From Serratia liquefaciens ATCC 27592 (GTDB taxonomy: Bacteria > Pseudomonadota > Gammaproteobacteria > Enterobacterales > Enterobacteriaceae), in contig NC_021741.1 in assembly GCF_000422085.1 (NCBI RefSeq), positions 1,054,001 to 1,118,000 of the forward strand: a DNA stretch of 64,000 bases, in the 5' to 3' direction. This document shows, one piece after another, positions 28,021-37,312 of the stretch. A program made the position numbers and the translations under genes. How positions within the stretch are numbered: the stretch's first letter is position 1; each line of letters starts with the position of its first letter. The notes beneath the pieces are model-generated. The model was not told where the DNA came from. It worked only from the letters and a program-made list of their open reading frames with translations, and ran no database searches.

Positions 28021-30741
28021 TTAGCGTTTGGGTTTAAAACGCAGCAGTCGGTTGGCGTTACTGACCACGGTAATGGAGGACAGCGCCATAGCCGCGCCCG
28101 CCACCACCGGACTGAGCAGGGTGCCGGTCAACGGATACAGTACCCCGGCGGCAATCGGGATGCCGAGCGTGTTGTAAACAAAGGCTCCCAGCAGGTTCTG
28201 CTTCATATTGCGCAATGTGGCTTTAGACAGCTCAAGCGCATCGGCGACGCCGTTCAGGCTGTGGCGCATTAGGGTGATGGCGGCAGTCTCAATGGCGATA
28301 TCGCTGCCGCCTCCCATGGCGATGCCGACATCGGCCTGCGCCAGCGCCGGCGCGTCGTTGATACCGTCGCCGATCATGGCTACGCGGTGACCCTGCGCCT
28401 GCAGCTGTTTGATCGCTTCGGCTTTGCCCTCCGGCAACACGCCGGCAATCACCCGGTCGATACCGGCCTCTTTGGCAATGGCGTTGGCGGTCACCGGGTT
28501 GTCGCCGGTTAACATCACCAACTGATAGCCCTGACGGTGCAAGCGCTGTAGCGCTTCAACGCTGTCGGCGCGCATCGGATCACGGATGGCGAACAGCGCG
28601 GCCGGCTTACCCTCGACGGCCAGCAGCACCGGCGTAATGCCGCGCTCTGCCTGTTGCTGCATCTGTGTGTCCAGCTCGGCGGTGGCTACCTGATGCTGTT
28701 GTAATAACGCAGCATTGCCCAGCAGCAACTTCATGCCGTCCACTTCGCCGCTAACGCCGGCACCGCGCAGGGTACGGAACTGCTTAACCTGCGGCAGCGC
28801 TTGTCCTTCGGCATGATCAACGATGGCACGGGCCAGCGGGTGGCTGGCGCCCTGTTCCAATGCGGCAGCCCAGCGCAGTGCCTGCTGCTCGCTCACCTGG
28901 TTAAACGTGAGGATTTCTACCACCCGCGGCTGACCTTCGGTCAGGGTGCCGGTTTTATCAAACACCAGGGTGTCGAGTTGGCTTGCCTGCTGCAAGGCAT
29001 CGGCATCACGTACCAACACGCCAAATTCGGCGGCGCGGCCCACTCCGGAGATGATCGACATCGGCGTCGCCAAACCCAGTGCGCAAGGGCAGGCGATGAT
29101 CAAGACCGTGGTGGCAATCACCAGCGTATAAACCAGCTGCGGTTGCGGGCCGAAGAAATACCAGATTGCGGCGCTGAACAGGGCGATAGCCACTACCGTC
29201 GGGACGAATACTGCAGAAATGCGATCCGCCAGCTTACCGATCTCAGGCTTACTGCTCTGCGCCTGACGCACCAGCTTGATGATGCGTGCCAGGGTGGTTT
29301 TGCTGCCGATAGCGCCGGCACGGAATAGCACACTGCCGTCATCGACCACCGTCCCGGCATGTACGGTATCACCCACGCTTTTTTGTTGCGGCACCGCCTC
29401 GCCGGTCAGCATTGCTTCATCCAGCCAGACTTCACCCTGAATTATCTCACCGTCTACCGGAATACGATCGCCGGTCGTCAGCCGCAGCGTCATGCCGAGC
29501 TGCACCTGCGCCAACGGGATGCTTTTCTCGCCATCGTCGGTCACCAGGCGCGCCGTCGGCGGCGTCAGATCCAACAGCCGTTCCAGCGCCTGCGATGAGC
29601 GTTGGCGAGCGCGTTGTTCCAACGCATGGCCCAGGTTTATCAGACCGATGATCATTGCGCTGGCTTCGTAGTACAGATGCCGCGCCGCCATCGGGAAGAA
29701 ATCCGGCCACAGGTTGACGCTGATTGAATACAGCCAGGCGGCACCGGTGCCCAGTGCGACCAGGGTGTCCATGGTGGCGCTGCCGTTCATCAGCGCGCGC
29801 CAGGCATTACGATAGAAATGCCCGCCGGCGAACACCATCACCGCCAGCGTGAGCAGGCCGACCAGTAGCCACGGACGCTGAGTTTCCGGCGTCAGTGACA
29901 TACTGCCACCAAACAGCCCCCAGGCCATCAAGGGGATACCCAGCGCCAGGCCAAGCGCGGCTTGCCAGCGAAAACGCTTCATATTGGCTTGCGCAGTTTG
30001 CTGTTGGCGCTCGCGGCGTTCGGTTTCGTCCTGGATCATTTCTGCGCCGTAACCGGCTTTCTCGACCGCCGCGACCAGCGCTTGTGGATCGGCGCTGCCG
30101 GTGATCAGCGCGCTGCGTTCCGCCAGATTGACGCGCGCCTGATCTACACCGGATACGCTTTGTAGTGCATTTTGCACTTTACTGACGCAGCTGGCGCAGC
30201 TCATGCCACTGAGCAAAAGCTGCACGCTGTCATCATCATCGCCATTAGAGGTTGCCGGAAGGGGAGACGAGGCCGTTGCCTGGGTTTCCGGCAATACAGG
30301 GACTGATTCAGTCAACGGCTCAGTTTTTGGGGAGGTAACGGCTCCGGCAAGGCTCGCGTGATAACCCGCATCTTCAACTGCGGCGATCAACGCCTCGGGA
30401 GCAGCGTCACCGTAAACCTTGGCGCTGTCGATACTGACGTCGGCGGCAATCACCCCCGGCACCGCTTCCAGCGCTTTGCGGGTGCTGGCAGCGCAGTGCA
30501 TGCAGCTCAGACCGTTCAACTGCAGCTCGGTATCCGGCTGTTGCGCCACGGCGGCCTGATAGCCGGCAGCGACTACGCTGTCGATCAGCGCCTGGCTCGG
30601 CGCCTCGCCAGTGACTTTGGCATAGTGGACATTGACCTCTGCCTGTTCGACATCTTCGCGGCTTTCCAGGGCTTTTTTCACCCGCTGCGCGCAGTTCATG
30701 CAGGTCAGCCCCTGCAATGCCAGCACTGTGGTTTGTGACAT
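28021..30741 (-). CDS. copA: CopA, Cu(I)-exporting P-type ATPase with three HMA domains
   Basis: This inner-membrane P1B-type ATPase pumps Cu(I) from the cytoplasm. Of its 906 residues, the N-terminal part has three heavy-metal-associated domains with C14-C17 (CMNC), C80-C83 (CMHC) and C182-C185 (CASC). E. coli CopA has two (834 residues). Then come eight membrane helices, the TGE actuator loop, the CPC metal site (IACPCALG), phosphorylation motif DKTGT and [11 protein letters not shown] candidate -1 frameshift site lies between HMA2 and HMA3 (separate entry). It is divergent from cueR. Confidence 0.97.
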   Translation of the reverse strand: MSQTTVLALQGLTCMNCAQRVKKALESREDVEQAEVNVHYAKVTGEAPSQALIDSVVAAGYQAAVAQQPDTELQLNGLSCMHCAASTRKALEAVPGVIAADVSIDSAKVYGDAAPEALIAAVEDAGYHASLAGAVTSPKTEPLTESVPVLPETQATASSPLPATSNGDDDDSVQLLLSGMSCASCVSKVQNALQSVSGVDQARVNLAERSALITGSADPQALVAAVEKAGYGAEMIQDETERRERQQQTAQANMKRFRWQAALGLALGIPLMAWGLFGGSMSLTPETQRPWLLVGLLTLAVMVFAGGHFYRNAWRALMNGSATMDTLVALGTGAAWLYSISVNLWPDFFPMAARHLYYEASAMIIGLINLGHALEQRARQRSSQALERLLDLTPPTARLVTDDGEKSIPLAQVQLGMTLRLTTGDRIPVDGEIIQGEVWLDEAMLTGEAVPQQKSVGDTVHAGTVVDDGSVLFRAGAIGSKTTLARIIKLVRQAQSSKPEIGKLADRISAVFVPTVVAIALFSAAIWYFFGPQPQLVYTLVIATTVLIIACPCALGLATPMSIISGVGRAAEFGVLVRDADALQQASQLDTLVFDKTGTLTEGQPRVVEILTFNQVSEQQALRWAAALEQGASHPLARAIVDHAEGQALPQVKQFRTLRGAGVSGEVDGMKLLLGNAALLQQHQVATAELDTQMQQQAERGITPVLLAVEGKPAALFAIRDPMRADSVEALQRLHRQGYQLVMLTGDNPVTANAIAKEAGIDRVIAGVLPEGKAEAIKQLQAQGHRVAMIGDGINDAPALAQADVGIAMGGGSDIAIETAAITLMRHSLNGVADALELSKATLRNMKQNLLGAFVYNTLGIPIAAGVLYPLTGTLLSPVVAGAAMALSSITVVSNANRLLRFKPKR
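30301..30331 (-). promoter_or_regulatory. Candidate programmed -1 frameshift site in copA
   Basis: On the copA strand the heptamer C CCA AAA (30331-30325) is in the right phase for -1 slippage, and the shifted frame reads AAC TGA at once. A small hairpin (GACTG, AAT, CAGTC) begins 11 bases downstream. The product would be 140 residues with HMA1 and HMA2 only. E. coli copA is known to use a similar C CCA AAG site to make the copper chaperone CopA(Z). Frameshifting here is inferred. Confidence 0.6.
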
Positions 30742-30808
30742 GATTCGATTCCTCGCTCAGGTGCGGTGTTTAAAGGTTGACCGCTTAGCCTATTTTCACT
30801 AAGAATGG

Positions 30809-30839
30809 AGTCTAAACCTTCCAGCAAGGGGAAGGTCAA
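30809..30839 (-). promoter_or_regulatory. CueR-dependent copA promoter and operator
   Basis: On the minus strand TTGACC (-35) and TAGACT (-10) are 19 bases apart, the overlong spacer used by MerR-family activators. Between them lies the dyad ACCTTCC, 7 bases, GGAAGGT (30816-30836), the CueR box. Copper-bound CueR would twist this promoter open. Confidence 0.92.
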
Positions 30840-30848
30840 GGGGGATAA

Positions 30849-31250
30849 ATGAATATCAGCGACGTGGCGAAAAAAACCGGTTTAACCAGCAAGGCAATCC
30901 GCTTCTATGAAGAGAAAGGGCTGGTTACCGCGCCGATCCGCACCGATAACGGCTACCGCAGCTACAGCCCGAAGCACATTGAGGAGCTGACGTTGCTGCG
31001 TCAGGCGCGGCAGGTGGGGTTTAACCTAGACGAATGCGGCGAACTGGTGGCGTTGTTCAACGATCCGGCCCGTCACAGCGCCGATGTGAAAGCACGCACC
31101 CTGCAAAAAGTGGCGGACATTGAAAAGCACATCGCCGAGTTGGGTGAGATGCGCCAGCGTTTACTGGCGCTGGCGGATCAGTGTCCGGGGGATGACGGGG
31201 CAGAGTGCCCGATCATTAATAACCTGGCAGGGTGTTGCCACAACCATTAA
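30849..31250 (+). CDS. cueR: CueR, copper-sensing MerR-family activator
   Basis: The 133-residue regulator has an N-terminal MerR helix-turn-helix ([23 protein letters not shown]), a dimer coiled coil and the metal loop with Cys112 and Cys120 (CPGDDGAEC), the two Cu(I) ligands of CueR. The tail ends CCHNH. It is divergent from its target copA, unlike E. coli where ybaS/ybaT lie between. Confidence 0.96.
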   Translation: MNISDVAKKTGLTSKAIRFYEEKGLVTAPIRTDNGYRSYSPKHIEELTLLRQARQVGFNLDECGELVALFNDPARHSADVKARTLQKVADIEKHIAELGEMRQRLLALADQCPGDDGAECPIINNLAGCCHNH

Positions 31251-31708
31251 CGAATAACGGCGCGGATCACCAGCGTTATGCCTTCGACGGCGATCACTTC
31301 CACCTCGGTGCCCACCGCCAGATCGTCACTGGCCTGCGCCCGCCAACTGCTGTCGCCGATGTTAATGCGCCCCATGCCGTTGTGCATGGGTTCCGTCAGC
31401 GTGGCGCGGGTGCCAATCAGCTGGCGGTTGCGCTGGTTCAGCACCTGAGAGCCGCTGGAGGCCGCTGCCGGACGTTGGCGCAGCCAATACCACCACAGGT
31501 AGGCCACCACCACGGTCAGCACGGCAAAAATCACCCCCTGCCATTCCCAGGCCAACTGCGGCAACAGCCAGACGATCGCGCCGACCACCACTGCGGATAC
31601 GCCGCTCCATAGCAGGTAACCGCTGGCGCCGAGCATTTCGGCCGCCAGCAGCAGCCCGCCAAGGGAGAGCCAGAACCAGTGCGGGTTTGCTGCAATTTGT
31701 TCGAGCAT
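31247..31708 (-). CDS. ybbJ: YbbJ, NfeD-family partner of QmcA
   Basis: The 153-residue protein has two or three N-terminal membrane segments (about residues 10-75) and a C-terminal OB-fold (about 90-150, with [14 protein letters not shown]). NfeD proteins pair with stomatin-like proteins, and this gene starts two bases after the qmcA stop. Its 3' end overlaps the cueR 3' end by four bases in convergent orientation. Confidence 0.9.
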   Translation of the reverse strand: MLEQIAANPHWFWLSLGGLLLAAEMLGASGYLLWSGVSAVVVGAIVWLLPQLAWEWQGVIFAVLTVVVAYLWWYWLRQRPAAASSGSQVLNQRNRQLIGTRATLTEPMHNGMGRINIGDSSWRAQASDDLAVGTEVEVIAVEGITLVIRAVIR

Positions 31709-31710
31709 GA

Positions 31711-32616
31711 TTATTTGCCTTTGGTGTCTTTCAACAGCTCGGCAATGCCACCAATTGAACCGAGCAGGCTGCTGGCATCCAGCGGCATCATGATGACTTT
31801 ACTGTTATTGGCGGAGCCGATCTTCTGCAGCGCATCGGTGTATTTCTGCGCCACAAAGTAGTTCACCGCCTGGATATTGCCGCTGGCGATAGCATCGGAA
31901 ACCAGTTGAGTCGCACGAGCTTCGGCTTCCGCGGCACGTTCACGGGCTTCCGCCTGCAGGAACGCCGACTGACGCTCACCTTCCGCCTTGAGGATTTGCG
32001 ACTGTTTGTCGCCTTCGGCACGCAGGATAGCGGCCTGGCGCACGCCTTCGGCCTCCAGAATATCCGCACGCTTGGTTCGCTCGGCCTTCATCTGGGCGTT
32101 CATTGCCGAGATTAACTCTGCCGGTGGACGTACGTCGCGGATCTCGATACGGGTGATTTTAATGCCCCAGGGGTTGGTGGCTTCATCGACAATGTGCAGC
32201 AGGCGACTGTTGATGCTGTCACGCTGCGAGAGAATTTCGTCCAGCTCCATTGAGCCGAGCACGGTACGGAAGTTGGTCATGGTCAGGTTGACGATCGCCA
32301 GTTCCAGGTTGCTGACCTCATAAGCGGCACGGGCCGGATCCACCACCTGGATAAAACACACCGCATCGATGGCCACATTGGCGTTATCGCGCGAGATGAT
32401 TTCCTGAGATGGAATATCCAGTACTTGTTCCATCATATTGATTTTTCTGCCGATGCGGTCCATAAAAGGCACCACCAGGTTTAAACCTGGCATCAGCGTT
32501 TTGGTGTAGCGGCCGAAGCGTTCCACCGTCCATTGGAACCCCTGCGGAACAATTTTGACGCCGGCAAATACGATGATTAGCGCGACGACAATCACGATGG
32601 GAATAAGGGTAAACAT
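31711..32616 (-). CDS. qmcA: QmcA, SPFH/stomatin-family membrane protein
   Basis: The 301-residue protein has one N-terminal membrane helix ([19 protein letters not shown]) followed by the SPFH domain and an Ala/Glu-rich coiled coil ([20 protein letters not shown]). QmcA in E. coli is tied to membrane-protein quality control with FtsH-HflKC. I chose the Met at 32616 because AGGAGG precedes it; an in-frame Met upstream adds 18 residues without a ribosome site. ybbJ follows directly. Confidence 0.95.
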   Translation of the reverse strand: MFTLIPIVIVVALIIVFAGVKIVPQGFQWTVERFGRYTKTLMPGLNLVVPFMDRIGRKINMMEQVLDIPSQEIISRDNANVAIDAVCFIQVVDPARAAYEVSNLELAIVNLTMTNFRTVLGSMELDEILSQRDSINSRLLHIVDEATNPWGIKITRIEIRDVRPPAELISAMNAQMKAERTKRADILEAEGVRQAAILRAEGDKQSQILKAEGERQSAFLQAEARERAAEAEARATQLVSDAIASGNIQAVNYFVAQKYTDALQKIGSANNSKVIMMPLDASSLLGSIGGIAELLKDTKGK

Positions 32617-32858
32617 GGCAAACCTCCTGTCGGACATATGTAAACGAATATTACGCCAGCTACCGTGCAAAGACTAATAAATCAGGGGCGTTGTGCCATT
32701 AACATTCCAAATTGGCATGTTTCCAATAATTTTAATTCATTTCATGACGTTGTCCGCCTTGGCTAGAGTAAAAAGCATTGCCGTTTTTCACTTCAAATAT
32801 TTGTCATTTATATTTGCGACTATGCTTTTTGAAATGACATCTAGCGCCAAGGATTGTT

Positions 32859-34010
32859 ATGGACTCAATCAGTGTTGATGAACTCGCCCCGAAAAAAGAT
32901 CGTTGGTATCGCATTGTGGAGGAATTGTTGTCCTCTGCCGATGTGGCCATCAACGGCAACCGCGCCTGCGATATCAAGGTACATAATCCGGCGTTGTTTA
33001 AACGCATTTTGCAGGAGGGATCGCTCGGGTTCGGCGAAAGCTACATGGATGGCTGGTGGGACTGTGAGCGACTGGATGTGCTATTTACCCGCATTCTGCA
33101 GGCGGGCGTCGATGAGCGCTTGCCTAAAAACCTGAGCGACATTGCGCGCATCGCCTATGCCCGGCTGTTTAACCGTCAGTCGCGTAAACGCGCCTGGCAG
33201 GTGGGTAAGGAGCATTACGATATCGGTAACGATCTGTTCTGTGCGATGCTCGATCCCTATATGCAATATTCCTGCGGCTATTGGAAAGACGCTGACACGC
33301 TGGAGCAGGCGCAGCAGGCCAAGTTGAAAATGATCTGCGAGAAGTTGCAGCTGAAACCCGGTATGTCACTGCTGGACATCGGCTGTGGCTGGGGCGGATT
33401 GGCTCAATATGCGGCAGAAAACTACGGCGTGTCCGTGTATGGCGTGACGATTTCCGCCGAGCAGCAAAAGCTGGCGCAGGAACGCTGTCAGGGATTGGAC
33501 GTAGAGATACAACTGCAGGATTATCGCGATCTTGACCGTCAGTTTGACCGCATTGTCTCCGTCGGCATGTTCGAACACGTGGGGCCGAAGAACTACGACA
33601 CGTATTTCCGCGTGGCGGCGCGCAACCTCAAGCCCGATGGGCTGTTCCTGCTGCACACCATAGGTGCTAACCAAACCAATCTGCACGTCGACGCCTGGAT
33701 AGACAAATACATTTTCCCCAACGGCTGCCTGCCATCGGTACGGCATATTTCCGAGGCCAGCGAAGGACGTTTTGTGATGGAGGATTGGCACAATATCGGC
33801 GCCGATTACGATCGAACGCTGATGGCCTGGTATGAAAATTTCAAACGGGCGTGGCCGCAGCTGGCCGAAGAGTATTCCGAGCGGTTCGAGCGGATGTTCA
33901 CCTATTACCTGAATGCCTGCGCCGGCGCGTTCCGTGCACGGGATATTCAGCTATGGCAGGTGTTGTTCAGCCCGAAGGGGGTGGACGGTGGGGTTCGTGT
34001 TTACCGCTGA
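32859..34010 (+). CDS. cfa: Cyclopropane-fatty-acyl-phospholipid synthase
   Basis: This SAM-dependent enzyme methylenates unsaturated acyl chains in membrane phospholipids. The 383-residue protein is very close to E. coli Cfa (382) over its length, including GEHYDIGNDLF-type and LLDIGCGWGGLAQYAAE motifs and the FEHVGPKNYDTYF block with the active-site region. AAGGA precedes the ATG. In E. coli cfa lies elsewhere on the chromosome; here it is between qmcA and ybbN. Confidence 0.95.
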   Translation: MDSISVDELAPKKDRWYRIVEELLSSADVAINGNRACDIKVHNPALFKRILQEGSLGFGESYMDGWWDCERLDVLFTRILQAGVDERLPKNLSDIARIAYARLFNRQSRKRAWQVGKEHYDIGNDLFCAMLDPYMQYSCGYWKDADTLEQAQQAKLKMICEKLQLKPGMSLLDIGCGWGGLAQYAAENYGVSVYGVTISAEQQKLAQERCQGLDVEIQLQDYRDLDRQFDRIVSVGMFEHVGPKNYDTYFRVAARNLKPDGLFLLHTIGANQTNLHVDAWIDKYIFPNGCLPSVRHISEASEGRFVMEDWHNIGADYDRTLMAWYENFKRAWPQLAEEYSERFERMFTYYLNACAGAFRARDIQLWQVLFSPKGVDGGVRVYR

Positions 34011-34029
34011 TATCCCCTTCGTCTTTCCA

Positions 34030-34118
34030 GCCACATCGTTGTTGGCTGCACGCTCGAGCCCTGGTCACTTAGTTATCTAAGCTCCCAGGGCTTCTCGCGT
34101 TTGCCGCCTAGATGTGGC
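34030..34118. repeat. Palindromic intergenic repeat, copy A
   Basis: The ends GCCACATC and GATGTGGC are inverted, and inside is a long hairpin with arms AGCCCTGG and CCAGGGCT. Its reverse complement aligns with the core of copy B (GGCGGCAA ... hairpin ... GCAGCCAAC), so the two are members of one family in opposite orientation. The 34011-34281 gap holds these repeats and no gene. Confidence 0.7.
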
Positions 34119-34157
34119 GGGAAATCCATTGGGGATCTGTCCCAAATAACTAAGGCC

Positions 34158-34282
34158 ATACCCTAAATAATTGGAGTTGCATCACGGCGGCAAGTTTGTA
34201 AGTCCCCAGGAGCTTACTTAAGTAAGTGACTGGGGTGAGCAAACGCAGCCAACACAGATGCAGCTTCAAGTATGACGGGTAT
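34158..34282. repeat. Palindromic intergenic repeat, copy B
   Basis: The 125-bp unit starts ATACCC and ends GGGTAT, with imperfect terminal inverted repeats of about 26 bp (common block GAAGCTGCATC or GGAGTTGCATC). The centre is a near-perfect palindrome around CTTACTTAAGTAAG flanked by CCCCAG and CTGGGG. It resembles the MITE-like repeats frequent in Serratia and Yersinia intergenic DNA. Its last base is the first base of the ybbN stop codon region. Confidence 0.75.
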
Positions 34283-35136
34283 TAATACAGTAATGAATAC
34301 AACTGACGGCGGTACTTAGCTGCTAATGCGTCGCCGGTGCCCAGCGCGGCCAGAATATCCATCAGCGTCTTGCGCGCGTTGCCATTGGCGGCGGCGAGAT
34401 CTTTCTTCAGATGCCCCATTAGCAGCTCCAGCGCTTCTTCATTGCGCCCGACCTGATGCAGTTGCAGCGCCAGCTGCACGGCTAAATCGACGTTCTCCGG
34501 TTGCTGTTCCACCTGCTGTTGCAACTGTTGAATTTCCGGCGTGTCGGCAGCCTGCTTCAGCAGCTCAATCTGCGCCACCAGACCCTGATAGCGGGTATCA
34601 CGATCCTGCAGCGGAATGGTCGCCAGCACGGTTTCGGCATCTTCAGTGCGGTTCAGCGCTATCTGGGTTTCTGCCAGTGTCAGGCCAATATCGCTGCGTT
34701 GCTGGCTGGCTTGCCAGGCGTCTTTCAACAGCGGTAACGCCTCAGTGGCATTGCCTTCGGCCAGCAATTCAGTCGCCTGCGCCAGCTTCAAATCTTCTTC
34801 TTTGGGCAGGAAACGCTGCAGGAATTCGCGGATCATCTCTTCCGGCTGCGGGCCCTGGAATCCGTCGACCGGCTGGCCGTCTTTGAACAGGTACACCGTC
34901 GGCAAAGAACGCAGGCCAAACTGGGCCGCGATGGCCTGTTCGGCGTCGCAATCCACTTTTGCCAGCACGAACTGACCGGCATATTCCGCCGCCAGTTTGT
35001 CCAGTATCGGGGTGAGCTGCAGACAGTGTTGGCTGCGATCCGACCAGAAGTAGAACACCACCGGCAGGGACATTGACTGTTCCAGCGTCTGGTGCAGGTT
35101 AGTTTCGTTAATATCAACAACAGCTTGAGCTAGCAT
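34282..35136 (-). CDS. ybbN: YbbN (CnoX), thioredoxin-like co-chaperone
   Basis: The 284-residue protein joins a thioredoxin fold (residues 1-110) to TPR-type repeats (about 115-284). The active-site motif is SQHC, not CxxC, as in E. coli CnoX, so it lacks disulfide reductase activity by design. CnoX guards proteins under chlorine stress and works with GroEL and DnaK in E. coli. Confidence 0.95.
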   Translation of the reverse strand: MLAQAVVDINETNLHQTLEQSMSLPVVFYFWSDRSQHCLQLTPILDKLAAEYAGQFVLAKVDCDAEQAIAAQFGLRSLPTVYLFKDGQPVDGFQGPQPEEMIREFLQRFLPKEEDLKLAQATELLAEGNATEALPLLKDAWQASQQRSDIGLTLAETQIALNRTEDAETVLATIPLQDRDTRYQGLVAQIELLKQAADTPEIQQLQQQVEQQPENVDLAVQLALQLHQVGRNEEALELLMGHLKKDLAAANGNARKTLMDILAALGTGDALAAKYRRQLYSLLY

Positions 35137-35214
35137 GTATTTTCTCTCTGATCTTGCGGAGCCATTGGCTTTTAAATGGGGGCGGAGTGGCGTTCTTCAA
35201 CCCCGCCGACCCAA

Positions 35215-35991
35215 TTAACCGTTGCTGCGCAGCAGCCAGTCCAGGCAGCGGCCCGGCAGGATGCGACGCAATACGCTGAGCGCGTGCGCCAGCAGGGTCA
35301 CCGGGTAACGCAGTTTAGCCCTTGGACTTTCCAGCGCGTGGCGCAATTTGGGCAAAATGGCTTCCGGCGGCAGCGTCAGGCGCTTGGCAATACCGGGGTT
35401 ATGCACCGGTTTGTCGCTCTGCGCCTGATTGACGTTCTGGGTAAAGTGGGTGGAGATGGGGCCGGGCTCAATCAGGCTGACCTGAATGCCGGTACCGTGC
35501 AGCTCCATACGCAGAGCATCGGACCAGGCTTCCAGCGCAAACTTGCTGGCGGCATAGGCACCGCGTCCGGCGCTGGAAACCAGCCCCATCACCGAACTGG
35601 TCTGAATAATGCGCCCCTCGCCGTGCGGCAGCATCGCCGGCAACAGCAACTGGGTTAACTGATGGGTGCCAAACAGGTTGGTGGCGAATTGGCGTTCCAG
35701 CTGCTGGCGCGAAATGCTGCTCAGCGGCCCATAAACGCCAAAGCCGCCGTTGTTGAACAGGCCGTACAGCCGATTGTCGGTCAGTTCGATCACCTGTGCG
35801 GCGGCACGTTCGACGCTGGCGCTGTCGTCCAGATCCAGCTCAATGCCTTCCAGCCCAAGCTGGCGCATGTTTTCCACGTCCTGCGGTTTGCGGCAGGCGG
35901 CCAGCACGCGGTAGCCACGGTTACGCAGATCCTGTGCCGCAATCAATCCAATCCCGCTGGAACAGCCGGTTATCAACACTGCTTTTTGCAT
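35215..35991 (-). CDS. ybbO: YbbO, short-chain dehydrogenase/reductase
   Basis: The 258-residue classical SDR has the cofactor motif TGCSSGIG (residues 7-14), NNGGFGVYGP and the catalytic YAASK with the upstream Ser. E. coli YbbO reduces aldehydes and sits in the same ybbN-ybbO-tesA order. The start is clear at MQKAVLITGC. Confidence 0.93.
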   Translation of the reverse strand: MQKAVLITGCSSGIGLIAAQDLRNRGYRVLAACRKPQDVENMRQLGLEGIELDLDDSASVERAAAQVIELTDNRLYGLFNNGGFGVYGPLSSISRQQLERQFATNLFGTHQLTQLLLPAMLPHGEGRIIQTSSVMGLVSSAGRGAYAASKFALEAWSDALRMELHGTGIQVSLIEPGPISTHFTQNVNQAQSDKPVHNPGIAKRLTLPPEAILPKLRHALESPRAKLRYPVTLLAHALSVLRRILPGRCLDWLLRSNG

Positions 35992-36016
35992 AACTTTACC
36001 TAGTGTACAACGCTAT

Positions 36017-36658
36017 TTAGTTAGACTCATGTTTTACTAGAGGTTCCAGACGTTCCGCCATCCAGGTGGCGATAAACGGTTGGGCATCCTTATTGGGATG
36101 CAATCCGTCATCCTGCATCCATTCCGCTTTTACCACCACCTGTTCCATATAGAACGGCAGCAGCGGAATGTTGAACTGTTTGGCCAACTGAGGGTAAACC
36201 GCGCTGAAGGCCTCGGTATAACGGCGGCCATAGTTGGGCGGGATGCGGATCTGCATCAGCAGCGGCTGTGCGCCGGCCTGCTGTACCAAGGTGATGATTT
36301 GGCCGAGATCGCGCTGCAGGTCCTGTGCCGGGAAACCTCGCAGACCATCGTTGGCGCCCAATTCAATCAGCACCCAGCGCGGCTGGTGCTGTTTTAGCAA
36401 TTCGGGCAGGCGGGCCAGCCCCTGTGCAGCGGTGTCGCCGCTGATACTGGCGTTGACCAGTTGCGGATCGCCCGGCTTTTTCTGCCATTGATCGGCCAAC
36501 AGCGTCGGCCAGGCCTGCGCCACCGGCAAGCGATAACCGGCGCTTAAACTGTCGCCTAAAATCAACAGGGTATCGGCGGCGACAGCGCGTAAACTGAATA
36601 ATCCCAACAGCAAAAGGAAGGGAAGATGCCAGCGGAAAACGTTCTTGAAGTTCATCAT
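36017..36658 (-). CDS. tesA: TesA, acyl-CoA thioesterase I / lysophospholipase L1
   Basis: This periplasmic SGNH hydrolase carries a signal peptide (MMNFKNVFRWHLPFLLLLG, cleavage after AVAA), the catalytic GDSLSAGY block, GANDGLRG and the C-terminal DGLHPN with catalytic Asp and His. From the Met at 36658 it is 213 residues, with the same MMNF start as E. coli. Its 5' end overlaps the divergent ybbA start by 33 bases. Confidence 0.96.
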   Translation of the reverse strand: MMNFKNVFRWHLPFLLLLGLFSLRAVAADTLLILGDSLSAGYRLPVAQAWPTLLADQWQKKPGDPQLVNASISGDTAAQGLARLPELLKQHQPRWVLIELGANDGLRGFPAQDLQRDLGQIITLVQQAGAQPLLMQIRIPPNYGRRYTEAFSAVYPQLAKQFNIPLLPFYMEQVVVKAEWMQDDGLHPNKDAQPFIATWMAERLEPLVKHESN

Positions 36659-37312
36659 CTTAGTAAACACGTTGGTCAGGGTGAGCATCAGCTCTCCATC
36701 CTTACCGGAGTCGAGCTGGTTGTCAAACCCGCGCAGACAATTGCCCTGATTGGCGAGTCCGGTTCGGGCAAGTCAACGCTGCTGGGGATCCTCGCCGGGC
36801 TGGATGACGGCAGCGAAGGGGAGGTGCATTTGTTGGGCGAATCGCTGACCGCGCTGGACGAAGAGGGCCGCGCCGCGCTGCGTGCCAAAAATGTCGGCTT
36901 TGTCTTTCAATCATTTATGCTGGTGCCGACGCTCAATGCGCTGGAAAACGTGCAGTTGCCAGCGCTGCTGCGCGGTGAAAGTGACCGCCAGAGCCGTGAG
37001 CAGGCGGTGCAACTGTTGGAACAGTTGGGTTTGGGCAAGCGCCTTGATCATTTGCCGGCGCAGCTCTCCGGTGGCGAACAGCAGCGGGTGGCGCTGGCGC
37101 GGGCGTTTAGCGGGCGGCCACGGGTGCTGTTCGCCGATGAGCCGACCGGCAATCTCGATCGCCAGACCGGCGAGCGCATCGCCGATTTACTGTTTTCACT
37201 CAACCGCGATTTCTCCACCACCTTAATCCTGGTCACCCATGATGAAACCCTGGCGGCGCGCTGCCAGCGGCGGCTGCGCCTGCGCGAAGGCAAGCTGTGG
37301 GAGGAAGCATGA
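36626..37312 (+). CDS. ybbA: YbbA, ABC transporter ATP-binding protein
   Basis: The 228-residue ATPase of the LolD/MacB type has Walker A GESGSGKST, signature LSGGEQQRVALARAF, Walker B VLFADEPTGNLD and the H-loop. It pairs with the permease ybbP, whose ATG overlaps its stop (ATGA). The start MPAENV matches E. coli YbbA and lies within antisense tesA. Confidence 0.95.
   Translation: MPAENVLEVHHLSKHVGQGEHQLSILTGVELVVKPAQTIALIGESGSGKSTLLGILAGLDDGSEGEVHLLGESLTALDEEGRAALRAKNVGFVFQSFMLVPTLNALENVQLPALLRGESDRQSREQAVQLLEQLGLGKRLDHLPAQLSGGEQQRVALARAFSGRPRVLFADEPTGNLDRQTGERIADLLFSLNRDFSTTLILVTHDETLAARCQRRLRLREGKLWEEA

Noticed and set aside
34030..34282. Possible CRISPR repeats
   Set aside because: There are only two units, they are inverted, differ in sequence and have no spacers. 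No CRISPR-like spacing was seen anywhere in the window.
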